Of a stretch of 64,000 nt of DNA, positions 1-9,742 are shown piece by piece (position 1 is the first letter of the stretch; the number at the start of each line of letters is the position of its first letter). The notes beneath the pieces are model-generated. The model saw only the letters and a program-made list of their open reading frames with translations. It was not told the DNA's origin and ran no database searches. This DNA comes from Roseibium sp. Sym1 (GTDB lineage: Bacteria > Pseudomonadota > Alphaproteobacteria > Rhizobiales > Stappiaceae), in assembly GCF_027359675.1 (NCBI RefSeq), contig NZ_CP114786.1, positions 5,244,501 through 5,308,500 of the forward strand. Direction: 5' to 3'. The position numbers and the translations under genes were made by a program.

Positions 1-2
1 TC

Positions 3-464
3 AACGACCAACGCGATCTGGACATCGATTTCTTGTCAGCTGCCCTGACCGGCACAGACCTGCCGGCCACGCTACACCGCGCCATAGACACGGTTCGCGA
101 CTATGGCCGCGCCGTCGAGGACGCGATCGAAATCGGCTTCGAGCGCATCCTGACATCCGGCCAGGCGGACAAGGCCGAATTCGGGATGGAGCGGCTCGCA
201 CAGGCGGTGACGATCGCAGCCGGACGCCTTTCGGTAATGGCCGGGTCCGGTGTCAATGCCTCGAACGCAAAGCGCATCCTGAAGCATGGCGGCGTCGGCG
301 AACTGCACGCTTCGTGTTCCGCGCCGCGGCGTGACCATGCCGACCCGAAAACCGCTGAAACACGCCTCGGGTTCGTTGCCGCGTCCGGCCTGCGCGACAC
401 CGATGCCAACCTTGTCCAGTCGCTTCGCCACGTCATGGATTTGTACGCGGAGGCCGCGGCATGA
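3..464 (+). CDS. cutC: CutC family protein, C-terminal part (5' end outside window)
   Basis: The reading frame is open from base 3, so the gene is cut by the window edge and about 150 residues of the C-terminal half are seen. They carry the CutC TIM-barrel pattern: a TFHRA-like stretch (ATLHRAIDTV), then RILTSGQ, then IMAGSGVN-like VMAGSGVN and a late ELHAS segment. CutC proteins were named for copper homeostasis, but their true activity is unclear. In rhizobia and relatives they often sit inside sugar ABC-transporter operons, as here. The stop overlaps the next start by 4 bases (ATGA), so it is co-translated with the oxidoreductase and transporter. A sugar-related role is therefore as likely as copper handling. 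The TTG at base 33 is internal and is not the real start. Confidence 0.85.
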   Translation, partial: NDQRDLDIDFLSAALTGTDLPATLHRAIDTVRDYGRAVEDAIEIGFERILTSGQADKAEFGMERLAQAVTIAAGRLSVMAGSGVNASNAKRILKHGGVGELHASCSAPRRDHADPKTAETRLGFVAASGLRDTDANLVQSLRHVMDLYAEAAA

Positions 465-1630
465 AAACCGGTTATGTCGGTCTCGGGGCAAGAATCGCGA
501 ATGTCAGCAATTGCCTGCAGACCGTCACACCTGACATCGCGCCCTGCGCCTATGTCGATCCGACACCGGCGGGCCTGAAACAGGTCGAGACCAGAAGCGG
601 CGTCAGGCTGACCGCCTATGACGACCTGGCCGCGATGCTGCGTTCGGAAAAGCTCGATCTCCTGATGATCGGCTCGCCCAATTTCATGCATCTGGACCAC
701 TTGAGGACGGCTCTGCAGTCGGATGTGAAATACATCTTCTGCGAAAAGCCGGTGGTTACAACGGAAGCGGAAACCTTCGAGCTGCTTTCCCTCATGAAGG
801 TCCATGGCGGCGCCCATCGGGTGATTGTCGGGCTGGTCCTGCGCTATTCGCCGCTCTACACGGAACTGCAGAAGAGCCTCAGGTCCGGGCAGATCGGCAA
901 GGTTGTCTCCATAGAGGCAGCCGAGCATATCGGTCCCTATCACGGCTCCTTTTTCATGCGCGACTGGCGGCGCTACGAGAAGAATTCCGGCGGATTCATG
1001 CTGGAAAAATGCTGCCACGACCTGGATCTCTACCAGGGTGTCACGGGGTGCCGCCCGCGCTACGTTTCAAGCTTCGGCGGCCGCAAGAGTTTCGTTCCCG
1101 AAAACCGGCCGGACCAGGACCACAGTTTCCCGGCACCGGTCTACCAGGACCGGGTCGACCCGTTCACGCCGCGCTGGGGTGGCGGCAATGCCGATTTCGA
1201 CAGCGACGGCGACATCATCGACTACCAGACCGCGCTGATCGAATACGAAGACGGTGCCAATCTGTGCTTCCACACCAACCTCTTTGTCCCCGACGAATTC
1301 CGCCGTTTCGCGGTCATGGGCACCAAGGGCATGGCCGAAGGCGACTTCATCCGCAACTACTACCGGGTCCATGACGCACTGACCTCGGCCTGCCTCGTTG
1401 ACAGACCGCAGCTGGTCGACGCCGGGCGGGACGGCCACTACGGCGCCGACGATGCCATGGCGCGCGACCTTGCCCACTACTTCAGGAACGGCGGTGATTT
1501 GCCCGTCGGGGTGCTGGATGCCCTCGAAGCCGGGCTCACCGCGATCAAGCTGGACGAGGCGCGCCGCGCGCGCACCGTCCTTGATCTGAGCGACACCTGG
1601 CAGCAATTCGACAGCTACGGCCTGGCATAG
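461..1630 (+). CDS. Gfo/Idh/MocA family oxidoreductase
   Basis: A 389-residue NAD(P)-dependent oxidoreductase. The N-terminal Rossmann fold opens with GYVGLGARI. The EKPVV motif that places the active-site lysine lies near residue 107, and a substrate-domain histidine follows in the EKCCHDLDL segment near residue 185. Family members oxidise or reduce sugars, inositols and sugar acids at a ring carbon. The gene overlaps cutC upstream and is followed after 8 bases by a sugar permease, so it probably acts on the sugar imported by the transporter. The exact substrate cannot be read from sequence. Length is normal for the family and the start is fixed by the ATGA overlap. Confidence 0.9.
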   Translation: MKTGYVGLGARIANVSNCLQTVTPDIAPCAYVDPTPAGLKQVETRSGVRLTAYDDLAAMLRSEKLDLLMIGSPNFMHLDHLRTALQSDVKYIFCEKPVVTTEAETFELLSLMKVHGGAHRVIVGLVLRYSPLYTELQKSLRSGQIGKVVSIEAAEHIGPYHGSFFMRDWRRYEKNSGGFMLEKCCHDLDLYQGVTGCRPRYVSSFGGRKSFVPENRPDQDHSFPAPVYQDRVDPFTPRWGGGNADFDSDGDIIDYQTALIEYEDGANLCFHTNLFVPDEFRRFAVMGTKGMAEGDFIRNYYRVHDALTSACLVDRPQLVDAGRDGHYGADDAMARDLAHYFRNGGDLPVGVLDALEAGLTAIKLDEARRARTVLDLSDTWQQFDSYGLA

Positions 1631-1638
1631 GAGGCTCC

Positions 1639-2535
1639 ATGGCGCAGACGGCAAAGAACCGCGACTACTTTCCGTACCTCCTGCTGGTACCGGCCTCGCT
1701 CGTCATGCTGGCAATCGTCGCCTACCCGCTCTACGAGACCTTCCGGCTGTCCTTCACCAACACCAGCATGAGCCCGAAATTCGAGTATGTCGGGCTCGAC
1801 AATTACGAAAAGCTGATGTCCCGCCGCTTTCCGGAGGTGATCGCGCGCACCTTCTACTGGATGAGCCTGTCCGTCGCGCTCAAGATGCTGATCGGCACAC
1901 TCGGTGCCGTGCTGCTCAACGCCATGGTGCCCGGGCGCACCCTGTTCCGCATCCTGGTGATGCCGCCCTGGGTGATCCCGATCGCCATCGGCGTCTTCAT
2001 CTGGGGCTGGATGTATAATGGCCAGTTCGGCATGATTTCCGGCCTTGCGCAACGGGTCGGCATTCTCGACGCGCCCTTCGAGTTCCTGGCCTACAAGAAA
2101 TCCGCCTTCATGGCGACCATCGTGACGGATGTGTGGATCGGCGTGCCGATGGTGACGCTCTACCTGCTTGCCTCGATGCAGTCGATTCCGAAGGACCTCT
2201 ATGAAGCCGCCTGGGTCGACGGTGCTTCGCGTCTTTACCGGTTCCGCCGGATCACGCTGCCGCTGATCATCCCCTCGATCGCCACCATGGCGCTCCTGTC
2301 GGCGATCGCGACCTTCAATTCCTTCGACATCATCTGGATCCTGACGGAGGGCGGTCCGCGCGGTGCGACCACCACCATGATCATCGACACCTACAAGACC
2401 GCGATCAGCCGTTTCAAATACGGCGAAGGGGCCGCCAGGACCGTCATGATCGTGCTGTTCCTGGGATCCTTCACGCTGGTCTACTTCCTGCTGCTGTCGC
2501 GCCTTGCAAAGAGGAGCCCGAACAATGCTGCATAA
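1639..2535 (+). CDS. sugar ABC transporter permease (MalF/UgpA type)
   Basis: A 298-residue inner-membrane protein with about six hydrophobic segments and the binding-protein-dependent EAA loop (EAAWVDGASRLYRFRRITLP, around residue 193) that docks on the ATPase. Family CUT1 permeases work as a heterodimer, and the partner follows with an 11-base overlap. An AGGAGG-like site lies just before the ATG. It belongs to the operon oxidoreductase-permease-permease-binding protein-ATPase. Likely substrates are oligosaccharides or polyols. A nearby cytoplasmic hexosaminidase makes an amino-sugar oligosaccharide attractive, but that is inference. Confidence 0.93.
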   Translation: MAQTAKNRDYFPYLLLVPASLVMLAIVAYPLYETFRLSFTNTSMSPKFEYVGLDNYEKLMSRRFPEVIARTFYWMSLSVALKMLIGTLGAVLLNAMVPGRTLFRILVMPPWVIPIAIGVFIWGWMYNGQFGMISGLAQRVGILDAPFEFLAYKKSAFMATIVTDVWIGVPMVTLYLLASMQSIPKDLYEAAWVDGASRLYRFRRITLPLIIPSIATMALLSAIATFNSFDIIWILTEGGPRGATTTMIIDTYKTAISRFKYGEGAARTVMIVLFLGSFTLVYFLLLSRLAKRSPNNAA

Positions 2536-3367
2536 GTATCGCTGGTACGAATATGCGCTGATCTATGTCGGCCTCGCGGTGTTCCTCACCTTCGTCCTGG
2601 CGCCGTTCGTCGAGGCCTTCGTGGTGTCGTTGAGGCCGCTCAGCAGCCTGTTCTCGATTCCCTACCGGTTCATCACCGACGAAATGAGCTTCGATGCCTA
2701 TTTCACCATGTGGGAGAACGTGCCGCTCCTGTGGAGGTACATGCTCAACTCGTTCTTCATCGCGACGGTTGTCACCATCCTCGGCCTCGTCTGCATCATA
2801 CCGGCCGCCTACGCGTTTGCCCGTTTCGAGTTCCCCGCGCGCAATTCCCTTCTGGGCATCTTCATCGCGGTGAACATGTTCTCCGGTGCCGTGCTGATCA
2901 TCCCGCTGTTCAAGCTGATGCAGCAATACGGCCTGCTCAACACCTATTTCGCGATGATCGCGCCGGGCACCGCCTTCGTGATCCCGACCGGCATCTGGCT
3001 GCTGCGGTCCTACCTCGTGCGCATTCCGAAGGAACTGGAAGAGGCGGCCTGGGTGGACGGTGCCGGAAAGATCTACACGCTCTGGCGCGTGATCATTCCG
3101 GTCGCTCTCCCAGGCATCGTCGTGGTGACCATCACCGCCTTCATCACCGCCTATGCCCAGCAATTCATCTATGCGCTGACCTTCAATTCCGTGAACGAAC
3201 TGAACCCGCTTCCGGTCGGCCTGTTCCAATTCTTCGGTCGCCAGTCGGTCGTCTGGAACGAACTCATGGCCGCCAGCCTCGTCGGCATTCTGCCAGTGCT
3301 GTTCGTCTATGTGTTCCTGCAACGCTACATCGTCGCCGGCCTCACGGCAGGCGCCGTCAAAGAATAA
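2525..3367 (+). CDS. sugar ABC transporter permease (MalG/UgpE type)
   Basis: A 280-residue second permease of the CUT1 importer, with six predicted membrane segments and the EAA loop (EAAWVDGAGKIYTLWRVIIP). The ATG at 2525 was chosen because the protein then begins MLHKYRWYEY, typical of this subfamily, and the 5' end overlaps the partner permease by 11 bases, implying translational coupling. A longer frame back to 2504 adds only seven unlikely residues. It pairs with the preceding permease to form the membrane channel. Confidence 0.93.
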   Translation: MLHKYRWYEYALIYVGLAVFLTFVLAPFVEAFVVSLRPLSSLFSIPYRFITDEMSFDAYFTMWENVPLLWRYMLNSFFIATVVTILGLVCIIPAAYAFARFEFPARNSLLGIFIAVNMFSGAVLIIPLFKLMQQYGLLNTYFAMIAPGTAFVIPTGIWLLRSYLVRIPKELEEAAWVDGAGKIYTLWRVIIPVALPGIVVVTITAFITAYAQQFIYALTFNSVNELNPLPVGLFQFFGRQSVVWNELMAASLVGILPVLFVYVFLQRYIVAGLTAGAVKE

Positions 3368-3401
3368 CAAAAACAATAATCTAACCAGAAAGGGAAAGCA
3401 G

Positions 3402-4613
3402 ATGACTTACAAATCACTTCTGTTGGGCGGTGCATTTGCCCTCAGCATTGCCGCTGCCGCGCAAGCGGAAGACAAGAACATTCACATGATCGTTTGCGGC
3501 GACAACACGGGTGCCGGTATTCCGAAGCAGGCTGCCCTGATCGAGGGCTGGGAGGCGGACAACCCCGGCTACAAGGTCGACGTGGAATTCGTGCCCTGGG
3601 GCCAGTGCCAGGAAAAGTCCACGACCCTTGCTTCCGCCGGCAACCCGCCCGCGATCGCCTATATGGGCTCGCGCACGCTGAAACAGCTTGCCGCCAACGA
3701 CCTGATCATTCCGGTCAACATGAGCGATGAAGAAAAGGCGACCTATGCCGCGCCGATCCTCGGCACGATCACCGCCAACGGCCAGCAATGGGGCCTGCCG
3801 CGTGCCTTCTCTACCAAGGCGCTCTACTGGAACAAGGACCTCTTCAGGGAAGCAGGGCTCGATCCGGAAACGCCGCCCAAGACCTGGGACGAGATGTATG
3901 AAGCCGCAAAGGCGATCAAGGAAAAGACCGAGGCCGACGGCTTCGGCCTCGCGGCCGCCTCCTTCGACAACACCATGCACCAATTCATGAACTACGTTTA
4001 CACGAACGGTGGTGAAGTCATCAGCGAGGACGGCGAAATCGTCTTCAACTCGCCGAACAATGTCGAGGCGCTGGATTTCTACGGCAAGATGGCAACGGTC
4101 TCCCAGCCGGGACCGGTCGCCTATGACCGCGCCAAGCTGCGTCCGCTGTTCTCCGAAGGAAAGATCGGCATGTTCATCTCCGGCCCGTGGGAGCGTACCC
4201 GCGTCACCGACGTGAACTGGGGCGTGGCACCGATCCCGCACGGTCCGAGCGGCGGTCCGGGCACGTTGCTGATCACCGACTCCCTGGCCGTTTTCAAGGG
4301 CTCTGGGGTCGAGGACCAGGCGCTCGATCTCGCCAAGCTGCTGACCAACCCGCAAAACCAGATGGAATTCGAACTGGGTGAAGGCTTCACGCCGCTGCGC
4401 GACCTGCCCGAGGTCAAGGCCCTGGTCGAGAAGGACCCGACCTGGGCAGCGTTCCTTGAAGCGATCCCGACCGGTGGTCCGGAGCCGTTCGTCACCGACT
4501 ATGTCGGCCTTCAGGATGCGATCAACGAAGCTGTCCAGGGGGTCGTTCTGGGTGAAATCGGCGCCGCCGAGGCCGTCGAGATCGCCGCTGAGCAGCTTGA
4601 AGACTACAAGTAA
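3402..4613 (+). CDS. sugar ABC transporter substrate-binding protein
   Basis: A 403-residue periplasmic solute-binding protein of the MalE/UgpB-like cluster. The first 21 residues form a signal peptide ending near AQA before EDKN. The ATG at 3402 has a good ribosome site (AGGGAAAG) 5-8 bases upstream. The body carries motifs of carbohydrate-binding proteins: GPWERTRV in the hinge region and a C-terminal GVVLGEI stretch. It captures the ligand outside the inner membrane and delivers it to the two permeases. A strong hairpin follows the stop codon, as is common for binding-protein genes expressed above their partners. Confidence 0.93.
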   Translation: MTYKSLLLGGAFALSIAAAAQAEDKNIHMIVCGDNTGAGIPKQAALIEGWEADNPGYKVDVEFVPWGQCQEKSTTLASAGNPPAIAYMGSRTLKQLAANDLIIPVNMSDEEKATYAAPILGTITANGQQWGLPRAFSTKALYWNKDLFREAGLDPETPPKTWDEMYEAAKAIKEKTEADGFGLAAASFDNTMHQFMNYVYTNGGEVISEDGEIVFNSPNNVEALDFYGKMATVSQPGPVAYDRAKLRPLFSEGKIGMFISGPWERTRVTDVNWGVAPIPHGPSGGPGTLLITDSLAVFKGSGVEDQALDLAKLLTNPQNQMEFELGEGFTPLRDLPEVKALVEKDPTWAAFLEAIPTGGPEPFVTDYVGLQDAINEAVQGVVLGEIGAAEAVEIAAEQLEDYK

Positions 4614-4626
4614 GCCGGCGCGCTGA

Positions 4627-4661
4627 CCGGGCCCCTGTCAAACCCACATCCGGGGGCCCGG
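4627..4661 (+). terminator. hairpin between binding-protein and ATPase genes
   Basis: The arms CCGGGCCCC (4627-4635) and GGGGCCCGG (4653-4661) are exact inverted repeats. They are followed by CCAACTCTTTT, so the structure may act as a partial terminator or as a 3' stabiliser of the binding-protein mRNA. The downstream ATPase belongs to the same transporter, which argues for attenuation rather than a full stop. Confidence 0.6.
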
Positions 4662-4688
4662 CCAACTCTTTTGAAAAAGGGAATGACC

Positions 4689-5816
<1,128 letters not shown>

Positions 5817-5894
5817 GACTGTTCGCCGGAACGCGCCCCCGCCAAGACGGCCGCATCCACATCAGGGAAAGGCGGGCAAGCCGCCTGGAGGACC

Positions 5895-6162
5895 AGGCTG
5901 TAGTGACACATTAACGATTGGCAGCGCCGCCCGAAAATAGGGTCATTTCAAGGAGCATGGAGGACGGACATGCGGGGCATATTCGACGACATGCGACGCA
6001 GAAAGGACCCGATTTTCGGGCGGCCCCTTCGGGGTTGGTCCAGGATCGTCCCTGAAGGTGTTGGAAATGCTCGAAAGTGCACTGCACTTCCTTGCGCTTT
6101 CCGCCTGTTCAGCAACGATCCTGACCCCAACGATGCCAGTCGTTAATGTGTCACTACAGCCT
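5895..6162. mobile_element. MITE-like element with 32-bp terminal inverted repeats
   Basis: Bases 5895-5926 and the reverse complement of 6131-6162 agree at 30 of 32 positions, beginning AGGCTGTAGTGACACATTAA. The enclosed 268-bp unit has no credible gene, which fits a non-autonomous miniature transposable element or an insertion-sequence remnant with both ends kept. No clear target duplication is visible. The right end touches the stop codon of the minus-strand PLP-enzyme gene (stop complement at 6161-6163), so the insertion may have set or trimmed that gene's 3' end. The rest of the 344-bp gap (5817-6160) holds nothing else recognisable. Confidence 0.75.
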
Positions 6163-7228
6163 AGACGACTTGCCCACGGGCGGCGACAGGCTCGATGCGA
6201 GTCACCACGCCGTTCCGGTGAAACACCAGTTTGTCGAAAAGATTGGACACGACGCAGGTGTGGTTGGGAATGATCCTGACCCGCTCGCCGATGTCCGGCT
6301 TTCTGTCCGACCGGCTCAGGTCCACCACCGCATGCTCCTCGCTGAGCGCGGCAATCGAGGCGTCCGGATAGCCGACCAGGAGACCATGGTCGGAAAACCC
6401 GAGCAGATCGGAGGTCAGGGCCTTTGATCCCGCATCCAGAACCGCTCTTGTCTCTGTCGGCCGTGAAACAACCGTGGCCAGCACGTGCATGGCGCAATCG
6501 TCGAAATCGCACATGCCGGCTCGGACCATGGACCGGTCGTTGAAAATGTAGGTCCCGGCCCGATGCTCTGTCGCGCTCGGCACCAGGTCGCTGTCATAGA
6601 GGCTCGGCGAGCCGCCGTGGGAGACGACCGGGCACTCGATTCCCGCCTCGGTGAGCAACGCCAGCGTTTCGGAAAAGAACGCCTCGACCGCGGCTTCCGT
6701 CGACGGCTTCGGATAGGTCATCAAACCCTGGAACCGCAATCCGGGCGCATCGGCGATGCGGCGGGCAAGGTCAGCCGCCGCTGCCGGTGTCTGCACCCCG
6801 TTCCTGCCGGCCCCTGTGTCGCATTCCACCAGCACCTTCAGCATCTGGGTGTCCTGAAAGGCCTGTGACAAGCCGTCGACGACGATGTCGTTGTCCGCGA
6901 CCACCTTCAGGTCGGTCCTGGTGTTGAGGATCTTGAGCCGATCAAGCCGGGCACGGCCGAGCATGTTGAACGTGATCAGGATGTCGTTGAACCCGGCTTC
7001 GGCGAAGACCTCCGCTTCGCTGATCTTCTGGCAATTGATGCCCTTCGCGCCTGCGGCCACCTGCGCCATCGCCAGGGCCGGGATCTTGTGGGTCTTGATA
7101 TGCGGCCGGAAATCCCTGCCGATCCGGTCGAAATATTCCTGGGCGACCTTGATGTTGGTCGCCATGACATCTTCGTCGATCACCGCCACCGGCGTCAGAA
7201 GCTCGTGAATGGAATGTCCGACACACAT
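6161..7228 (-). CDS. DSD1/D-threonine aldolase-like PLP-dependent enzyme
   Basis: A 355-residue fold-type III (alanine racemase-like) PLP enzyme. The N-terminal PLP lysine is in HIKTHK (near residue 47). A substrate or phosphate-binding SHGGSPS lies mid-protein, and a C-terminal PNHTCVVSNLFD segment carries the His/Cys typical of the metal site in D-threonine aldolases and D-serine dehydratases. Such enzymes cleave or dehydrate D-beta-hydroxy amino acids. It lies 3 bases downstream of an M81 peptidase gene and is probably co-transcribed with it. Its stop codon overlaps the right end of a MITE-like element, so the final residues may not be ancestral. The exact substrate is unknown. Confidence 0.85.
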   Translation of the reverse strand: MCVGHSIHELLTPVAVIDEDVMATNIKVAQEYFDRIGRDFRPHIKTHKIPALAMAQVAAGAKGINCQKISEAEVFAEAGFNDILITFNMLGRARLDRLKILNTRTDLKVVADNDIVVDGLSQAFQDTQMLKVLVECDTGAGRNGVQTPAAAADLARRIADAPGLRFQGLMTYPKPSTEAAVEAFFSETLALLTEAGIECPVVSHGGSPSLYDSDLVPSATEHRAGTYIFNDRSMVRAGMCDFDDCAMHVLATVVSRPTETRAVLDAGSKALTSDLLGFSDHGLLVGYPDASIAALSEEHAVVDLSRSDRKPDIGERVRIIPNHTCVVSNLFDKLVFHRNGVVTRIEPVAARGQVV

Positions 7229-7231
7229 GGC

Positions 7232-8740
7232 CTAGCCTCCCTGCCTGGCTGCAGCACGCCCGCCGGATACCGTGCCGAATTCCTCCGGCGAATGGATCGG
7301 CCAGATATCCCTTGGCGCTTTCTTGTATGGGGTCACGCGCGGATCGTTCGGATAGGGCCGCCCGGCGGCGCAATAGAGGATCAACGGGCTTACCCGCGCG
7401 AAGGATTCGTGGAAATGGTTCGTCGACTTGACAACCAGCATCTTTCGGCTGGCCGGATCGATACCGAAATTCGAGAACAGGCTGGTGTCGAAACACTGCG
7501 CACGCGTCGAATTCAGGATCACCTCGATGCCGCCGATCCGGATCAGGCTGGCGTCGCCGATCGGGACAATGCTCTGGCCGAAACACTGTTCCGCATTCCT
7601 GATATTGCGCAGGATTTCGACGTCCGCGTCGATCGGATCCCCTGTGTTCGGCGCCGATTTCGCGCCGAGGCGCAGCATCATGCGCGCGCCCTCGCCCGCC
7701 ACGTGGCAGAGCTGCACCGCGATCGGGTCCCAGATCGTGCCAAAGGCAATGCTCTCCAGGTTGCGGGCGATGGCTTCCGCCAGAAGGACCGTCGCATCCC
7801 CGGCAGTTCCTCCACCCGGGTTGTCCCACATATCCGCAATGGTGACGGGGCCGCCATCGAAGGCTCCCGCGCGCTCGAAGGCTTCGGCCGGAGACAGTTC
7901 CTCGCTGCGCACCTTGCCGCGCAGACGATAGAGCGCTTCCCCCATTTCCCGCGCGACTTCGCCCCCCAGCTCCGGCTTGTTGTCGGTGACCGCCAGCAGT
8001 TTGGTGCCCATTTCAGGGACATCACCGGCCATGAAGCCGTGTATGACCGACAGCGACAGGATATCCGGGTTTTCACGCTCGCGCCGGATCATGTCGTCGA
8101 CAAACCGGCGCATCGGCTCCGACGTGGTCGGAAAAACGTCGATCATCTTCGGGTCGTAGACGCTCATGACCGGCCGGATCTCTCCCGCGACGGTGCGGCC
8201 GGCGATTTCCCATGCGTCCACCGCACGGTCAACAAAATCGATATGCGGAAATTCCTTGAAGGCGATCAGGGCGTTGGCGGCAGCGACCCGCTTGTCGGTC
8301 AGGTGGCTGTGCGGATCGAACGTCGCAATCAACGGCGTGTCCGGACCGATCAGGGCCCGGATTCGCGCCAGCAGATCCCCTTCCGGATCATCATAGCCTT
8401 CAGCGACCATGGCACCGTGAAGGCCGATCACGACAACGTCGAACGGCGCCTGATCCCTGATCTGGCCGAGTATTTCGTCTCGCAGCGTCTCGAAAGTCTG
8501 CCGGGCCACCAGTCCGGCTGGATCGGCCCAGGCGGCCGTTCCCTCGACCAGGTCCCATCCATGCTCGCGTGCGAACCGGCGACCGACCGTCACCACCGCC
8601 GAACACAGGGTCGGGGTTTCAGGATGTTCACCCGGCCGGGCCAGGAGTGACGCCCTGAAGGCGTCGATGTCGATGCGGATCGGAGAGAAGGTGTTCGTCT
8701 CGGTCGCCAGAACGGCGGTGAATGCGCGGGGTGTCTTCAT
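7232..8740 (-). CDS. M81 family metallopeptidase (MlrC-like), copy 1
   Basis: A 502-residue protein of the microcystinase C family. Visible motifs are the N-terminal ATETNTFSP, the metal-site segment GLHGAMVAEGYDDPEGD, DPHSHLT, and the central ADMWDNPGGG loop. MlrC is a zinc enzyme that hydrolyses peptides in microcystin breakdown; most genomic homologues lie in amino-acid or amide catabolic clusters with unknown substrates. This one sits between an NTF2-like gene (2-base gap) and a DSD1-like gene (3-base gap), a tight operon. A second, divergent M81 gene lies at 13336-14799 on the other strand. Confidence 0.88.
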   Translation of the reverse strand: MKTPRAFTAVLATETNTFSPIRIDIDAFRASLLARPGEHPETPTLCSAVVTVGRRFAREHGWDLVEGTAAWADPAGLVARQTFETLRDEILGQIRDQAPFDVVVIGLHGAMVAEGYDDPEGDLLARIRALIGPDTPLIATFDPHSHLTDKRVAAANALIAFKEFPHIDFVDRAVDAWEIAGRTVAGEIRPVMSVYDPKMIDVFPTTSEPMRRFVDDMIRRERENPDILSLSVIHGFMAGDVPEMGTKLLAVTDNKPELGGEVAREMGEALYRLRGKVRSEELSPAEAFERAGAFDGGPVTIADMWDNPGGGTAGDATVLLAEAIARNLESIAFGTIWDPIAVQLCHVAGEGARMMLRLGAKSAPNTGDPIDADVEILRNIRNAEQCFGQSIVPIGDASLIRIGGIEVILNSTRAQCFDTSLFSNFGIDPASRKMLVVKSTNHFHESFARVSPLILYCAAGRPYPNDPRVTPYKKAPRDIWPIHSPEEFGTVSGGRAAARQGG

Positions 8741-8742
8741 GA

Positions 8743-9246
8743 TCAGGACGCCACGACCAGGGGATTCGGCAGGTAGCCGGCAAAACCGCAGATCTTCCAG
8801 CGCCCCTCCTTGTGCACGCAGAAATAAAGGGTCTGCCAGAGCAGCCTGTCTTCGCTGCCGTCTGCCTTCCTGATCGCACCGTCGAATTTCTTGTGCGCGA
8901 TGGCCCGTCCGCCGCTGATCTCGATCTGGGTCAGACGCGTGGCATCAAAGATCGCCGCCCTGGCATCTTCCGCGAACTCCGTCTCGGCGAATTCCCGGGC
9001 CTGGCGCAGCCATTCCGAGCGGTAAGTTGCAAGGTCCGGAAACCCCAAGGTCCAGTCATCCGGATTGGCGGCCTTTCCGCCGTCCACCCCGAAAAACGCG
9101 GCTTCGTCGAAATCATCGGCTACCTGGCTCCAGTCAGCGGAAACGAAGGCGTTGATATCTCGCTGAACCAGCATGTCCCAGATTTCCGCGCGGTCCGCGT
9201 CTGTCCCTGAAAAAGGGTTGCTCTGATTGTCTGAAAGCGCCTGCAT
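8743..9246 (-). CDS. NTF2/SnoaL-like protein, unknown function
   Basis: A protein of about 167 residues with the size and alternating aromatic pattern of an NTF2-like cone (WDMLVQRDINAF near the start, CVHKEGRWKICGFAGYLPNP at the end). No catalytic residues can be assigned. It is first in a minus-strand operon with the M81 and DSD1-like genes. The start is uncertain: 9246 gives MQALSDN, while ATGs at 9258 and 9264 are alternatives, and none has a convincing ribosome site. The upstream region is shared with the divergent RidA operon. Confidence 0.6.
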   Translation of the reverse strand: MQALSDNQSNPFSGTDADRAEIWDMLVQRDINAFVSADWSQVADDFDEAAFFGVDGGKAANPDDWTLGFPDLATYRSEWLRQAREFAETEFAEDARAAIFDATRLTQIEISGGRAIAHKKFDGAIRKADGSEDRLLWQTLYFCVHKEGRWKICGFAGYLPNPLVVAS

Positions 9247-9255
9247 GCCGGAAAC

Positions 9256-9342
9256 CATTTTCATTTTGATGGTTGATTTTTGAAAAATATACGGATGAAA
9301 TAGAACCAATGTCAAACCACTATGTAAATCATTTTCATTTTG
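9256..9342. promoter_or_regulatory. divergent control region with 13-bp direct repeats
   Basis: The exact repeat CATTTTCATTTTG occurs at 9256-9268 and 9330-9342, one copy beside each of the two divergent gene starts. Between them is A/T-rich sequence. The RpiR-type regulator encoded at 9743 is the obvious candidate to bind here and to control both the M81/DSD1 operon and the RidA-to-M81 operon. This is inferred from position and repetition only. Confidence 0.45.
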
Positions 9343-9351
9343 GAGCCTGAA

Positions 9352-9738
9352 ATGTCGATCAAACGCTATGGTGCTGAAAAATCAGGAGCAGGCGGCCAGA
9401 ACCTTCCCTTTGCGCGCGCTGTGGAAGCCGACGGCTGGCTTTATGTATCCGGCCAGGTGCCGATGAAGGACGGTGAGATTGTCGGCACAGGCATCGTCGA
9501 GCAGACACACGTGACCATCAAGAACGTCATCGCCATTCTGGAAGAAGCCGGATATGGGCTGGAACATGTCGTGCGGGTCGGTGTCTGGCTGGACGATCCA
9601 CGTGATTTCTGGTCCTTCAACGGCGTCTACAAGACCTATTTCGGTGAGCATTCCCCAGCGCGCGCCTGCGTACAGGCAACGATGATGGTCGACTGCAAGG
9701 TCGAGATCGATTGTGTCGCCTACAAGAAGCCGGACTGA
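9352..9738 (+). CDS. RidA family protein
   Basis: A 128-residue Rid/YjgF/YER057c/UK114 protein. It has the characteristic YVSGQVPMKDG strand and the arginine in PARACVQ that binds the carboxylate of imine substrates. RidA-type proteins hydrolyse reactive enamine or imine intermediates released by PLP enzymes to keto acids and ammonia. That fits the divergently transcribed DSD1-like PLP enzyme. The ATG at 9352 follows a GGAG site (9342-9345). It is the first gene of a plus-strand operon and lies 4 bases before the regulator gene. Confidence 0.9.
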   Translation: MSIKRYGAEKSGAGGQNLPFARAVEADGWLYVSGQVPMKDGEIVGTGIVEQTHVTIKNVIAILEEAGYGLEHVVRVGVWLDDPRDFWSFNGVYKTYFGEHSPARACVQATMMVDCKVEIDCVAYKKPD

Positions 9739-9742
9739 CACG

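Noticed and set aside
7088..8650. 520-codon plus-strand frame over the M81 gene
   Set aside because: The minus strand carries full M81 motifs; the plus frame is a high-GC shadow.
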